Positions 33,461-44,415 of a stretch of DNA of 53,148 nt are shown piece after piece (the stretch's first letter is position 1; each line of letters starts with the position of its first letter). Where the stretch lies: assembly GCA_004802725.1 (NCBI GenBank), contig SGPM01000184.1, positions 1-53,148 of the forward strand, in the 5' to 3' direction. The notes below the pieces were generated by a model. That model had not been told where the DNA came from and made no database searches. It was given only the letters and a program-made list of their open reading frames with translations. Source of the stretch: Antrodiella citrinella. Its lineage: Eukaryota; Basidiomycota; Agaricomycetes; Polyporales; Steccherinaceae. The position numbers and the translations under genes were made by a program.

Positions 33461-35345
33461 TCAACGATGATCTATAGGAGCGAAGTTAGTTACGTCCAGT
33501 ATCTCTTGCAGACAAAAACGGTGACCGGCAATCCAATCCCTATTGTTGTGGGTCAAAAATATGTCGCAGTGCCAGGGAACCGATAACGTACGCTTGTTGG
33601 CATAATCGATTGCAGTACACAACTCGCCAGCATCCCTTACACACGCGTACCCTATGCAATTGCTATGCAATGCAAGCTGTGTAGAGCAGGCGCAAGCATT
33701 CGAAAAACATTCTCTCGGAATCTTCCACTGGCAGTACCGCGACTCGTCGCTAGGTTCGGAGGGTTGAGTGCGACTGCTCGTTACTTGATCCTCTGCATCC
33801 CAACCAAACAGCGCTCCATATTTTCGCCAGCCATTGAGGGTAGTGGTCTTCATCCCGGCGAACCTCGCATTGTTGCACGTGTCAATGGCGGAAATCGAGT
33901 TCAGTGCATCGTACCAGACCCTGCTGCACTGCGCCTCAAGTGCGCCACTTCCAGAAGATTGTTACCTACAGCGAACTTTGCAAACATGGTTTGGATACTG
34001 AGCAGTCCTATCGTGGAATCTGGTTCATCCAATTAGGCTCATTCTAGATGTAATCATCTCAGTCTTTCACGCACCAAGTTGTCCTGCGGCAGGCTCAGGC
34101 GTTAGATGCAGCATGAATGAAAAGGCGATGATTGCTAGGACGTTCAGCTTTCCAGCAGAAAAGTCTGATCTGCGCCAGAATGTGTACAGGCGGATCCCAC
34201 TTTGAATCTGTCGTGCGCCTTTTGTCTGCAGTTATCACTATTCTAGAGAATACAACTGAACGATCGGAACAAATTCAAATATGAATGAAAAGCGGGCCAC
34301 GTACTGCAGAACTTTCATCAGGAATTGTACAGGATTTTTCGTCATGAACGGCATGTTGACGCACAGCTGCCTTTCACAGCAGAGCAGCGCATTTGGAATT
34401 AGCCTTGCTAAAATCGGGCCGTCGATACGAGCACTGATTTCGTCCTTCGACAAACTCATGAGAAGTTTTAAGCATCGACTCGATATGGCATAGGCCTTCT
34501 CTCCAACCAGGGACTCATCCCCTAGGCGGCAAGAGATCCTGCGTATAGTAGCCGTGACAAGTTGTCGACAATTCTTTGAAAAAGTCCGGAGCACGCTCTT
34601 GGTTCGCGATAATGATGTCGTGCAAGGTGAGTATCGGAGGATAGGGCGGAGCCATTGGATCGAGATAAGTCCAAGAGTACCTGAGGACGTGGATCGCGTA
34701 AGAGGAGAGCGGCACAACTCGCACTGAGGACCTGAACCATCTGGCCTGGTGAGAAGGGGTATTAATTGACGGTTGCTCCACAAGACCGCACAGACTCGGT
34801 ACATTCTGCTGAGGATACCCTTCACTGAGGTGGTCATAATTTCGGTGCGACTCTCCGAGTCTATGACTGTCGCAAGTGTTGATAAAAAGTATCGTAGCAC
34901 CGCCAAGATGTCCGTACTGTATGATACATTCTTTATAATTCAGCGGTTATGAGTGCTGCATGTTAGTCAAACCTAAATTATTAGTAAATATAAAGATTTG
35001 CGCACCTTGAACACATTGTCTTTGTCGGAGAACATATCCGGTTCCGACAGAATGTCCATAAAGATACAAGGCCGGGCAGATCCGTTTGCTCGTAGGAGTA
35101 GACATCTTCGTCGTTGATGGAAGGGCACAGGTTGCTCAACAAGTTCCTAACTTAGCCTGCGGATGCTCATGCTGATGCAACTTGAAGTAGAGCAGCTATT
35201 GGCATACCTTGGCAGACTCTGGTCGAGTTACCCGCTTCCAGTCCACTGTCGATCTGTCCGCCCTACCCCGAACATTCGCCACTTTCACAAACAGCGTGAA
35301 AGGAGTAGAGATGCCGTCCCTAGTATTTTGGTCATTCCTAGCTAG
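33461..35345 (-). pseudogene. MYND zinc-finger gene, tandem copy inactivated
   Basis: Aligns end to end with the intact copy (YSWTYLDPM..PPILT, ILARLIPNALLCCERQLC, LNGWRKYGALFGWD, CFSNACACS, RDWIAGHRFC). At least four lesions are visible. In exon 1 the codon for Trp in WQW is TAG (35196-35198), followed by frame changes before EQTDLP and before MDILSEPDMF. A one-base loss shifts the frame within the AHLRR segment near 33911-33935. An 11-bp tandem duplication at 33652-33673 shifts the frame inside the MYND finger, so VCKGCWRVVYCNRLCQQA is only read in another frame. The usual acceptor of the last intron (gacag) is also lost, leaving only a downstream alternative. I infer a recent pseudogene. 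Confidence 0.8.
33652..33673. repeat. 11-bp tandem duplication in MYND pseudogene
   Basis: Two adjacent copies of ctatgcaat plus two bases. The intact paralogue has no second copy at this point, and the insertion shifts the frame of the MYND finger. Confidence 0.75.
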
Positions 35346-35539
35346 CCTCCGAGCTGTCATAGTAATGGTGAAACGGAGCTAGTAGCTGGCAACGTCAATT
35401 GAGATTTGTGAACGCGAGAGGGGACGCACCAACTGGAAACGAGTGACTTCAATTCGTCTGGGAGTCCGGTGGCATCGAAATGGCAGATATCGGTGAAAGA
35501 GAGCAGGTTCTAGGCTAGGCCTGCGCGCACCAAAAATCA

Positions 35540-35565
35540 TTAGCCAATCAGAAAGGCGCTTTGAT
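35540..35565. promoter_or_regulatory. CCAAT-containing element upstream of MYND copy
   Basis: This 26-mer contains ccaatcagaaaggcgctttg and differs at three positions from the element at 9911-9936. It lies about 200 bp upstream of the MYND pseudogene start. The right half (gcgctttgat, then ataagc) recurs at 33195, about 200 bp upstream of the intact copy. Confidence 0.45.
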
Positions 35566-35651
35566 GATAAGCGTTAAGTGCAATTTGAGGAATGACGCAG
35601 TCACGATTCAATATTGACTTTGAGTGCCCGCCGTCTACAAGAGAATACAGG

Positions 35652-35669
35652 TGCACCAATATTGGTGCA
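35652..35669. repeat. 18-bp perfect palindrome
   Basis: tgcaccaatattggtgca is its own reverse complement and places two CCAAT cores in opposite orientation around a central AT. It may be a factor-binding site; function unknown. Confidence 0.6.
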
Positions 35670-36390
35670 TTAATATCGTTGGAATTGACCAGACAAGAGT
35701 AGTCGTCGTCACCCAGGCTCAATGTGTTGATCTAAATGACGATGGTCAGGACTAGCTGCAGCCGCAGTGCCGCCACAAGGCCTCACCCAACGGGACTCAA
35801 GGTACTGGCAAAATACTTGTGACAGAATGTTCACCTTTAAATTGAGCGTTGAAAACCTCTATCTGGAAGACTGGAACGGTGGTCGGTACAGAGGGAAGGT
35901 CACCAGAGATGTAGATTAGATTACATGATCTAAATCATTATTCGGCCACTGCCAGTGAGCGCCTGCCAAGTCACCATCAACTCTCCGAGTCATCGTCGAC
36001 AACGGACATGAACGAATGTTTCCAACGGGCGTGCGTGGCTTTAAATTTCCGAGACGTTTGCCCAGAGTCTTATCTCGCGTGCTTATGCATCATTCCAGAT
36101 AAAGAGCTGTGATCAAACTTACGGCCAAAACATCTCGTGAGTCGTCATCGTACTGAGTTAGTCCCATAGCCATAATGCCTCAACCTGCGCACAGACAGCT
36201 TATCGCATTTTTTGGACTGCGTTAATATTGCTATTCCATGGACAATAGGTCCCTTGCCTGTTCGACTCGAAGGGGATTATTCCGGCATGTTCCACCCAGC
36301 CCTCACTGTGTGTCGAGCCCCGCCACTGGTCGTACCTTGAACGCACGGACCTTGGTCCCACCGTTCTCTGAATCCCTCGATCTGCATGCC

Positions 36391-36398
36391 TATATAAT
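36391..36398 (+). promoter_or_regulatory. TATA-like box of HAK gene
   Basis: tatataat lies 70 bp upstream of the predicted start codon and is followed by a pyrimidine-rich tract (36420-36466) that resembles a fungal transcription start region. Confidence 0.45.
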
Positions 36399-36467
36399 CA
36401 TGTATTTTCTCACCTTGTGGGTCTTCTGCCACTTCCCCTCCTCTCCCCGTCGTCGTCGCTCCCACCG

Positions 36468-39400
36468 ATGTCTTCTGCTGCGCCGAGTGCGCATATCTCT
36501 TCTCAGCGTCGCACCGCTGTCGATGTGCGTGGTCTGGCCTTGATAGCTTTTAGCTTCCAGACGTTAGGTATGTCGTCGCCTATAGTTTCTCTCCGTGATT
36601 AAAGAATTCTGATTTATTTCTAGGGATCATCTATTCCGATATCGGTACCTCTCCCCTCTATGTATTGAACGGCATATGGCCCGCTTCTGGCCCTGTTCCC
36701 TCAGAGGAAGATGTAATTGGCGGTATCAGCGCGATCATATGGTCGTTGACTCTACTGCCTCTTATCAAATATGTGAGTTTGCCCGCTACTTCATGTGTAA
36801 TCGACACTGACAACGTTTTCTGCGACACAGGTCTTCATTGCACTTCAATTTGGTACTTCTGAGGGTGCGTCCGAGATACTATTCCACTCGTATCTAACAT
36901 GCTGATCCAGTGTATATTCAGGCGAAGGTGGTACTTTTGCGTTGTTCCAAGGTCTTTACCCACCCGAGGACAAGGATTTCGACGCGGACAAAACACTCAC
37001 CGGGGACAGTTGCAAGCCGACCCCTTCACGTATATCACTGACATCGAAGATTCGATGGCCATTACTTATTTGGGTATGTCTCTTAGGACCCGCTTTCTTC
37101 TGCTTCCGCTCAAATGGATCCTCAGGCTCTGTTCGGAACCAGTCTCACCGTTGCCGACGGTGTGTTCACTCCAGCGGTGTCTGTGACGAGTGCTGTTTCT
37201 GGTATCGCAGTCGCCAAACCTAGTGTGACGTCAGACATTACGCCTATATCCATCGTGAGCAACGCATTCGTCGATGTTGTTGTTGGATGTCTGACCCGTC
37301 GATGTAGGCTCTGTTGGTTGTCTTGTTTTTGTTCCAGTTCAGAGGCACCAACTTCATCTCATTTCTCTTTGCTCCCGGTGAGTTGCTAGGTCGATTGCAT
37401 CGTCGCTTTGACTCACCTGCTTCAATACTAGTGACATTTGTGTGGCTCACACTTATCGCTGGGAGTGGTATTTCCAACATCACAGCTCACCCCGGCATAT
37501 TTCGGGCTTTGGACCCGTCGAGAGCAGTTCTTCGTATGTGGCTATCCTGTCTTCAAGACTACTATTGACATATTCTTGTCCCAGTGTTCACTCGCACTGG
37601 TAAATATGACTTACTCGCTGGTATCCTCCTCTCCCTTACCGGATGTGAGGCAATGTTTGCAAAGTAAGTAGTATATCGTCATTGTGCACACGGTGTCACT
37701 GGCATAAGTTGATACCCTGAATAGCTTGGGCCAATTCAACATGCTGTCAATCCAAGTGAGTGAATGGATTCGATGGCCGCTTCACATAGCTGGAATCTGG
37801 ATATAGATATCGTTTGCGGGATTCGTATATCCGTCTCTCGTTTTTGCCTATCTCGGGCAAGGAGCGCGTCTCATTAGAGATGGCGAAAAGGTCTTGCCTA
37901 ATCTGTTCTACAACACCATTCCTGGTCCGGCAAATGGCGGGCTCTACTGGTACTTATCATCGCTGTCCTTCTATATATATAAGTATTCACGCTCCTGGTG
38001 TTTCAGGTTTACATTTGTCGTTGCAATCCTTGCCACTGTGAGTTTATATCGAATGGTCGTCCTATCGAGATGAGGCTTATTTTCTTGCAGATCATCGCGT
38101 CGCAAGCATTGATCACTGCAGCGTTCAGTTTAACGCAACAGCTTGTGAACACGCGTAGCTTCCCTCCGTTCGTGTTCTCTCCGACGTCTCCAGATCGATT
38201 ACTCACTCCATTGGTAGGCTGCGTATGCTCTACACCTCTGATAAGGTCCAGGGACAGGTGTATGTTCCCCTCGTGAACTGGATTTGTAAGGTTTTCTTTG
38301 CGAGCTTGATGTTTCGGGGATGAACCTAGTGATTTGTTAGTGCTCATCATCACCATCGTGGTTGTTGCTGCGTTCAACAGCCCCGCAAACTTGACAAATG
38401 CTTATGGGTATGTACTCTTTTTCGTCCGCCTTCAACCTTCAAGGCTCATGAGACATTGTGACATAGGTTTGCCGTGTCCACGGTCATGTTCACCACCACT
38501 GTGATGATCGCCCTGCAAATCAGATATGTGAAGAAGCTGCCCGTCGTCGTCGCTGTAGGGTTTTTCTTGATATTTGGATTCCTTGATGGTAAGCTCAGGC
38601 GTGTAGCTCCAACGTGGACGAGGGAATTGATCGTGCAGGTCTTTTCTGGGGCGCAGCATTGACGAAGATTCCCCATGGAGCCTGGGTACCTTTGATGATT
38701 GGTGTCGTCTTGTGCGTATACCAGTTGTATTCCTTGCTCCTGCTACACTGACGCTCCGTTGATAGGGTATCTATCATGGTGTTTTGGACGTGGGCACGAG
38801 TACGCTATGAAGCCAGGATATAATTGTCACATCACACTCATGCTCCTTCTTGTGCGTTGACAGTCCCTCGAGGATGAATTCGACGGCAACAACAGGCGCG
38901 ACCTTCGTCAAATCATCGTGCGACGGGACGAAGACGACAGCATGCTCGGGGTTGCTATCACTAAAGAGGAAGACGTTGCCGACCTGGACTTGCTTTCTAA
39001 CATGCACACCGATATCGAACCGGATCTGATATCTCACAACCTGAAGAAGTCGACCTACTACGTCTTGGACCATGATCACGAACGAAAGAAGGGGGATAGT
39101 GCATCTGAGGTTAACGTGATCGGATCGACGGTCATGGCAAGAATACCTACATGTGCAGTGTTCCATAAATTGACCACTGGTAAGGGTGTACCGCATTCGT
39201 TCGTCAGTGAGTACATATCTACTAGATTTGTCGTGAGACTATATGTTGACAGCAATTCCAGGTTTCTTCCGCCAGTGGCCTGCTCTGCCTCGCGTCGTGG
39301 TATGTCTCTTCTCATCCTTTTCTTACCCTTCATTGCTCACAAACCCGCTAGATCTTCCTATCAGTCCGCGTCCTACCCGTCGCACGTGTTTCACCTGAAG

Positions 39401-39963
39401 ATCGCTACCTCGTCACTAAAGCCCGCACAATAAACGGATTTTACGGCGTCACCTACCACCTCGGTTTCCGCGACGACTTTGACGTCGACGTCACTGCTAT
39501 CGTAGACCAGATCGGTGAAATCGAGAGGAGGATTGACCCGAGAGGGTCTGTTGAGACCATCCGTGAGATTCGGGAGGTCGTGGAGACTACGACCCATATG
39601 TGCGTCTGACACTTTTACTACTCTGAAGGCTAGTTAGCTGACTCATTATGTACAGCGTCCCACATTATGTTGTGACAAGCAAACCGATTCGTGCAGGAAA
39701 ACTCTCTGTTCCCTTGAATTGGATAAGGCACTTCTTGATTGACGATGTTTATGCAACAGTTTGTGAGTTTCGTTCAAGATTCTGCTGCCAGTGGCGCGTT
39801 GAGTGAGCTGAATATGTTGGCATTTAGCGACGATGTTTCCTGAGACGGCGAACTGGTTGGGTACTGCTGATAAGTACGTCTCTTATTGCACCGTGTTTTA
39901 GAACGGGACCGATCTGATTCAACTTCTAGAATTATCCACGTTGGTATCTATGCGTCAATATGA
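36468..39963 (+). CDS. High-affinity K+ transporter, HAK/KUP family
   Basis: Plasma-membrane potassium uptake, driven by proton symport in known fungal members. Family signatures: ALIAFSFQTLGIIYSDIGTS, GGISAIIWSLTLLPLIKYVF, EGEGGTFALFQGLYP, LTVADGVFTPAVSVTSAVSG, LFLFQFRGTNFISFLFAP, TGCEAMFANLGQFN, FAGFVYPSLVFAYLGQGARL, ITAAFSLTQQL, NAYGFAVSTVMFTTT and the long cytosolic C-terminus (VPHSFV, FYGVTYHLGFRDDFDVD), ending TADKIIHVGIYASI. The GEGGTFAL segment is assembled across an intron. About 15 short introns keep the frame open and I see no lesion. The Met at 36468 (MSSAAPSAH) gives a normal short N-terminus. Confidence 0.93.
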
Positions 39964-40634
39964 GACGTGCGATTATCGTCCCCTTTCTCTTCTTTCGATA
40001 CCGGTGATTTCGCAATATCTGCAGATGTACACCGGGACAGTTGTGCCTCCTTTTCTGAATTCCTGCCAGTAGAGAGTGAACATTGTATGTGTCATACTAG
40101 ACCATGTGTGCAAATGTATTTGTTCAACTTGCATTCAGAACCGTTGTCGCTGTCGCCTGCAAGGAAATGATATTCTCGAGAACGGGCTCAGGACGAGTCA
40201 CAGCGACGCCACAGCTAAGAACCAAACACCGTCTGTGGCCCGAGGGTGCTGGCCTAATAACACTGTGGAGAGTCAGACACGCGAGCATCACATGATCAGA
40301 TCGCGACTGTAAATTCATTTCAGCCGCGCAGGAGCAGGTACCATGCGTTTGATTTTGCGGGAATCTGAATCTGCAGTGTCTTATATAGACAGTCGACACA
40401 GCCCGTAAGTTGTAACGTGGATAAGAATTGAAGAAGAAAATTTTACATGAGTTGACAAGATGACACCGTATACTACTGATGCTATAACATACGTGAACTT
40501 TCGTGCAAACAAATGCTGGGTAACGTTGAAGAAATGTAGCTTGCAGAACAAGATATACAACGAAGAAAAATGAGATTCAACAGCATAATTGAGCAATAAC
40601 GACGCGATCCACAGGTCGTCAACTTTCGTCAAAC
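39964..40634. other. Convergent spacer
   Basis: Lies between the HAK stop and the stop of the minus-strand hypothetical gene. No motif-bearing frame seen. Confidence 0.45.
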
Positions 40635-41939
40635 TCAGACTGGAGCTCGGCGAGTCGCGTGAATAGTGCGAAGTATCTGACGCCTCGCCGCCCACTCAGC
40701 GGCTCGCATGATATGAGGCTGCCAGCATACTAGAACCTCTCGAACGTGAGCGGGCACTTGGTCCGACATGGGGAACCGCAAGTCGAATACCGCAAGGTCG
40801 TACAAAACATTTTTGGTTTGGAACGCGACCTCAGGGAACCGAACCAGGGTCAGCTTTTCGTTGTCGGGAGATGTATAACGCATTCGTTAGGCGTACCTCG
40901 AGCATCACTGGGGAGATGGAATCTGCAGGAAACTGTCCCCATTCTTTTTGCAGCGCGTCATATTTTACGGACGGCTGAAAGACGTTGAGCAAGGTTTTCA
41001 AGTTGAGCAGCAGGAGTTGTTCGCCATTCTATGGGACACAGCGAGCACTCATCGATCATCCGGATGATCCAAAGAAAGTATGTTTCTTACTTCTGACGGC
41101 GAAGCCCCCGATGACCTGCTCAATTGTACTACCTCACCCTGGATGACAAACTTCAGTTGTTCAAGATTCACACTTATAGTGTTACCTGAAACGAAGATAC
41201 GAATGAGCGGCTACGTAGATAAAATAACCCAGAAAGATTCAGAGGGCTCACAGACGTGGCATGACCATAAGAAGCTACCAAACCGTCTCCGCAGCGGTGC
41301 TGTCAGCTCGACAGGCCCTCTCAAACCATTCATCATGCCTTGAACGGACGCAGATGACATGATACTTGTCAGGGACACCATGAAATTCATCTCGGGCAAC
41401 GTGGCTGTCTCGATAGAATTGGGGAAAAGGCGTCGAAGGTGGTAGGCAAGTGTTGAATATCCTCGAGTAAGCCGACCACGTTTGGGGATGGATAGCTCTT
41501 CCATCCTGCGTCTGGTGTCGGCGAGGAGGTCACCGTTCAAAGACCAAATCGCACCATACAGCTGACGCAAGGTGCCAATAAGCTTCCAAGGAGCTAACTC
41601 GAGGCTACATTGACGAGACAAGGGTGTCAGCGATGGATTAGCGAGTGACGACTCGTACGACAACGCAAATTACCTTCCATCCTCTCGCCTATCTATGCCC
41701 AAGGCATCCGACAGTACCTTCCGTACGATGTCTCTGACCTGATAAGAAATACGAAAGAGAGGCACAATCGGATTGCGAGACTCTTCCTCAGGCGTTAAAA
41801 TCGCGCTGAAGGTATCAAGGCTATACGGAACGTCCACGGCGCCAGCGACGATATGATCGATGTGTTCAGCGACCAGTTGGCAAATAATGCGATGCAGAAG
41901 CTCTGGGGGAAGGTGGGCCGAATTCAACTGAGAGATCAT
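40635..41939 (-). CDS. Uncharacterised protein
   Basis: Starts MISQLNSAHLPPELLHRI, an F-box-like opening that continues into AEHIDHIVAGAVDVPYSLDT rather than a normal F-box. The rest includes NPIVPLFRISYQVRDIVRKV, ELAPWKLIGTLRQLYGAIWS, LFPNSIETATLPEMNF, LEQLKFVIQGEVVQLSR and QLLLLNLKTLLNVFQPSVKY, and ends LRTIHATRRAPV. About five introns; the frame can be kept open through each, although the splices around 41060-41240 and near 40880 are tentative. About 360 residues, no membrane segment or catalytic motif. I do not recognise a characterised family. Confidence 0.55.
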
Positions 41940-42167
41940 CAGCTGCGTCTAAGGGTGTAAGAAAATGCAGAACCGGAGACTTACTACGAAGTTCCGAGTA
42001 TCTTTCATGGTTGCAGTGAGCGCCTGAGTGACCTTGAACTGTGTCTGCCAGTGGAAAGATTGAGGATGCGAATGAGAACGAGTTTCATAAGAGATTCAAA
42101 GAGGAAGAGTACTGTAGGCATCTACGTTTATACCGTTTGAACTGTCTGTGCGCCTGGGCCCATCGCG

Positions 42168-42188
42168 GTCTCGGGTTCACACCGAGAC
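42168..42188. repeat. Small perfect hairpin
   Basis: gtctcgg and ccgagac form a 7-bp stem around a 7-nt loop gttcaca, just downstream of the possible gene at 42193. It resembles a T arm, but no tRNA body surrounds it. Significance unknown. Confidence 0.4.
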
Positions 42189-42192
42189 GTCG

Positions 42193-43528
42193 TTATTCAA
42201 GCTCATAATACATCCGAGCCTGTGACCATGACATCAGAACCTTGTGTATAGCTACAGGAGTACAGTAGCATTTATTTCCGTAGCTTTCGTTTAAGTCCTG
42301 TGAGGAGTAGAGATCTCCCGCAACTCGAAGTACACAGAATACTACACGAGAACCACTCACAGTGAGGTACACGTTGCGCTTCAAATGAAGCCCGTCTTGT
42401 GAGAACACGTGATCAGCTGTCAAGGAGTCTCTTAGAAGCTCAGGTATGACCGTAGCGTTTGATAGCGTTTGACTGACACTAAGAATATACCTGAGCTTTC
42501 GAGTAAATACATCGTGCAATTTGGGCTACCGTGGATGATGTAAGACTCGTCCAGCATAGGACGACGTGTATACCACTCACCTCTCGCTTGAGGTCTTTCA
42601 GTAGAAATCCATGAACGTAGTAGTGAATCTCATAATTGCTGTTTTGCGTCCGGCACACGCGCCATCATACCGAGCCTTCTCAGGGAGTTGGAAGTTACCG
42701 AGAACCAATCGGAAACCAAGCGAGCGCTTTCAGTGTGGTCATCTTGTCCTCCGCGAGCCAACTCTCTGATTGGCCGCAATTTGCTAAGAAATCCCATGCA
42801 AAATGACAACGTGCACTGTCACTTCCTGGAACGTGTGTTCCACTAGGGTGATATCGATTCTTGGTTTCACCCGTGGAAGGCCCGTGCTTACCATGCTGTT
42901 CAAGCGAAGCCTTTCAATCATCGCCCCCTCGAGGTTTAGAAGATTCCTCACCTTCTCATATAGGACGTCACGGCCTTCGCGAAAATTGGCACTCATCTGG
43001 ATGCCCTAAAGCACTATCCGACGCCGTTTACAAGACAGCTTGTCTTGCTCGAGTTCTACTGAGGTAAAAGATGTTTGCATGAAGCGTACTATCGTATCAT
43101 AAGAACCATGACATGCGAGTCGTCATAGTGTGTATGCTTACTTTGACGTCGCTACCAAACCACCGCCGAGTAGGAGGTGAACTTCTGGCGAAGCTCCTTG
43201 TCCTCCACGGGCCTACTGCAATCGTCTCTTGGCTCAATCAGCTTCGATGACCGGCCTGTTTTGTAGAATAGCGGCGACCGTGGCTGTGAAACACACAGGA
43301 ACCGTCAAAGTGCTGGACATCTCCTTTGCCCTGCTCCTGCCAGTGCGAATATGCCTGGGCATGAGAAGCATAACAAAGTCTGGCCTCATCGATATTTGGG
43401 GAAGACGAGCAAATTGTCGTGAATTTGGTGTGGTCTATGATGATATCCACGGCTAGAATTACGTCCATGTCAAGTTCCCGGTTCGGACTTGTGGCAACTT
43501 GGTCAACATCGTTTCCTTGAGCAACCAT
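42193..43528 (-). CDS. Possible uncharacterised multi-exon gene
   Basis: Several protein-like exons with plausible splice sites lie on this strand: MVAQGNDVDQVATSPNRELD from 43528, MSANFREGRDVLYEKVRNLL from 42996 with a gtaagc donor after LRLNSM, HYYVHGFLLKDLKRE near 42600 with a gtgagt donor, LHDVFTRKLR, and DSLTADHVFSQDGLHLKRNV near 42400. I cannot join all of them in one frame, so this may be one gene, two small genes or a decaying one. No family recognised. Confidence 0.25.
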
Positions 43529-44415
43529 TCCAAATTCAGGCCCGAATCCGCGTTAGCCTGAAGACTAGTCAATGAGTACGTTCGAAACTAGACAAACAGA
43601 CAAACAAACCGATGATATCAAAGATTGCGAAAGGTGGCCCTGGTCGTGTAGTCGGTAAGGAGTCATGGTCTGCCACTGCCAGCATGAGCCGTACATGTCA
43701 TTATTTGGACAATAACACGGGCATGGTCAGAGAGAACTTGAGGAGTGTTTGAATGAGTATCATCAGAGGCAGAAAGATCACTGTGAATCGGAATCGGCTT
43801 ACTTTCTTTCAGGTAACAGCAGTTTCGAGCTCCGATCGGATTCTCCCGCATGGGACAATTATTAAACCACCGATCTCAGGCTTGCACTGGCATTAAGTCT
43901 GTTCTACTCTTGCAATTGGCTCGCTCACCTGTGGTTACTGTATGTGTTCTTGCCTTCGTGTATCGTCTCTCATAGGCTCACTATACGATATTCAATATTC
44001 AATGCTCGTCGCCTTGGCCGGTCTTCCCTTACCTACGTCTGTTGACTAGCTGTTCCCGGGCCATCGTGTATTTTACTTGAGCTCGCGGCCAGCTAGGAAC
44101 GGAGAGAGATACTGGAGGCACCAGTCACTGCCGAGACAATTCCTGTCTTCAAAGCGTTCCACTGAACCCATCGCTCGCCAACATCCAATCTGCATCTCGA
44201 AACTTGTCGTAGAAAAGAAGTGTAATGCAAAAACAGATCAGATGTAGATATCTACTACTAAATCGTCGAATTACATGTATTCAACATCTATAAGGATCTT
44301 GAATGTACCATTGCAAAAGGGGTATGACGAGGAAACGAGGCCCTCCCAGGAAGAACAAGGGAAAAAAAGACATGTGTAGTAAAATCCAGAAACTCAGACA
44401 CAACAAACAACCAGA
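43529..44415. other. Spacer with recurrent 28-bp segment
   Basis: No gene recognised. It contains a 28-bp segment at 43821-43848 that nearly repeats 1666-1694. Confidence 0.5.

Larger units (their letters stand above)
35346..36467. other. Long spacer between MYND pseudogene and HAK gene
   Basis: No gene recognised. It contains the 26-bp CCAAT element (35540-35565), an 18-bp perfect palindrome (35652-35669) and, near the right end, the HAK promoter with tatataat at 36391. Confidence 0.5.

Noticed and set aside
42168..42188. Hairpin as part of a tRNA gene
   Set aside because: Only a T-arm-like hairpin is present; no acceptor, D or anticodon arms can be found around it.
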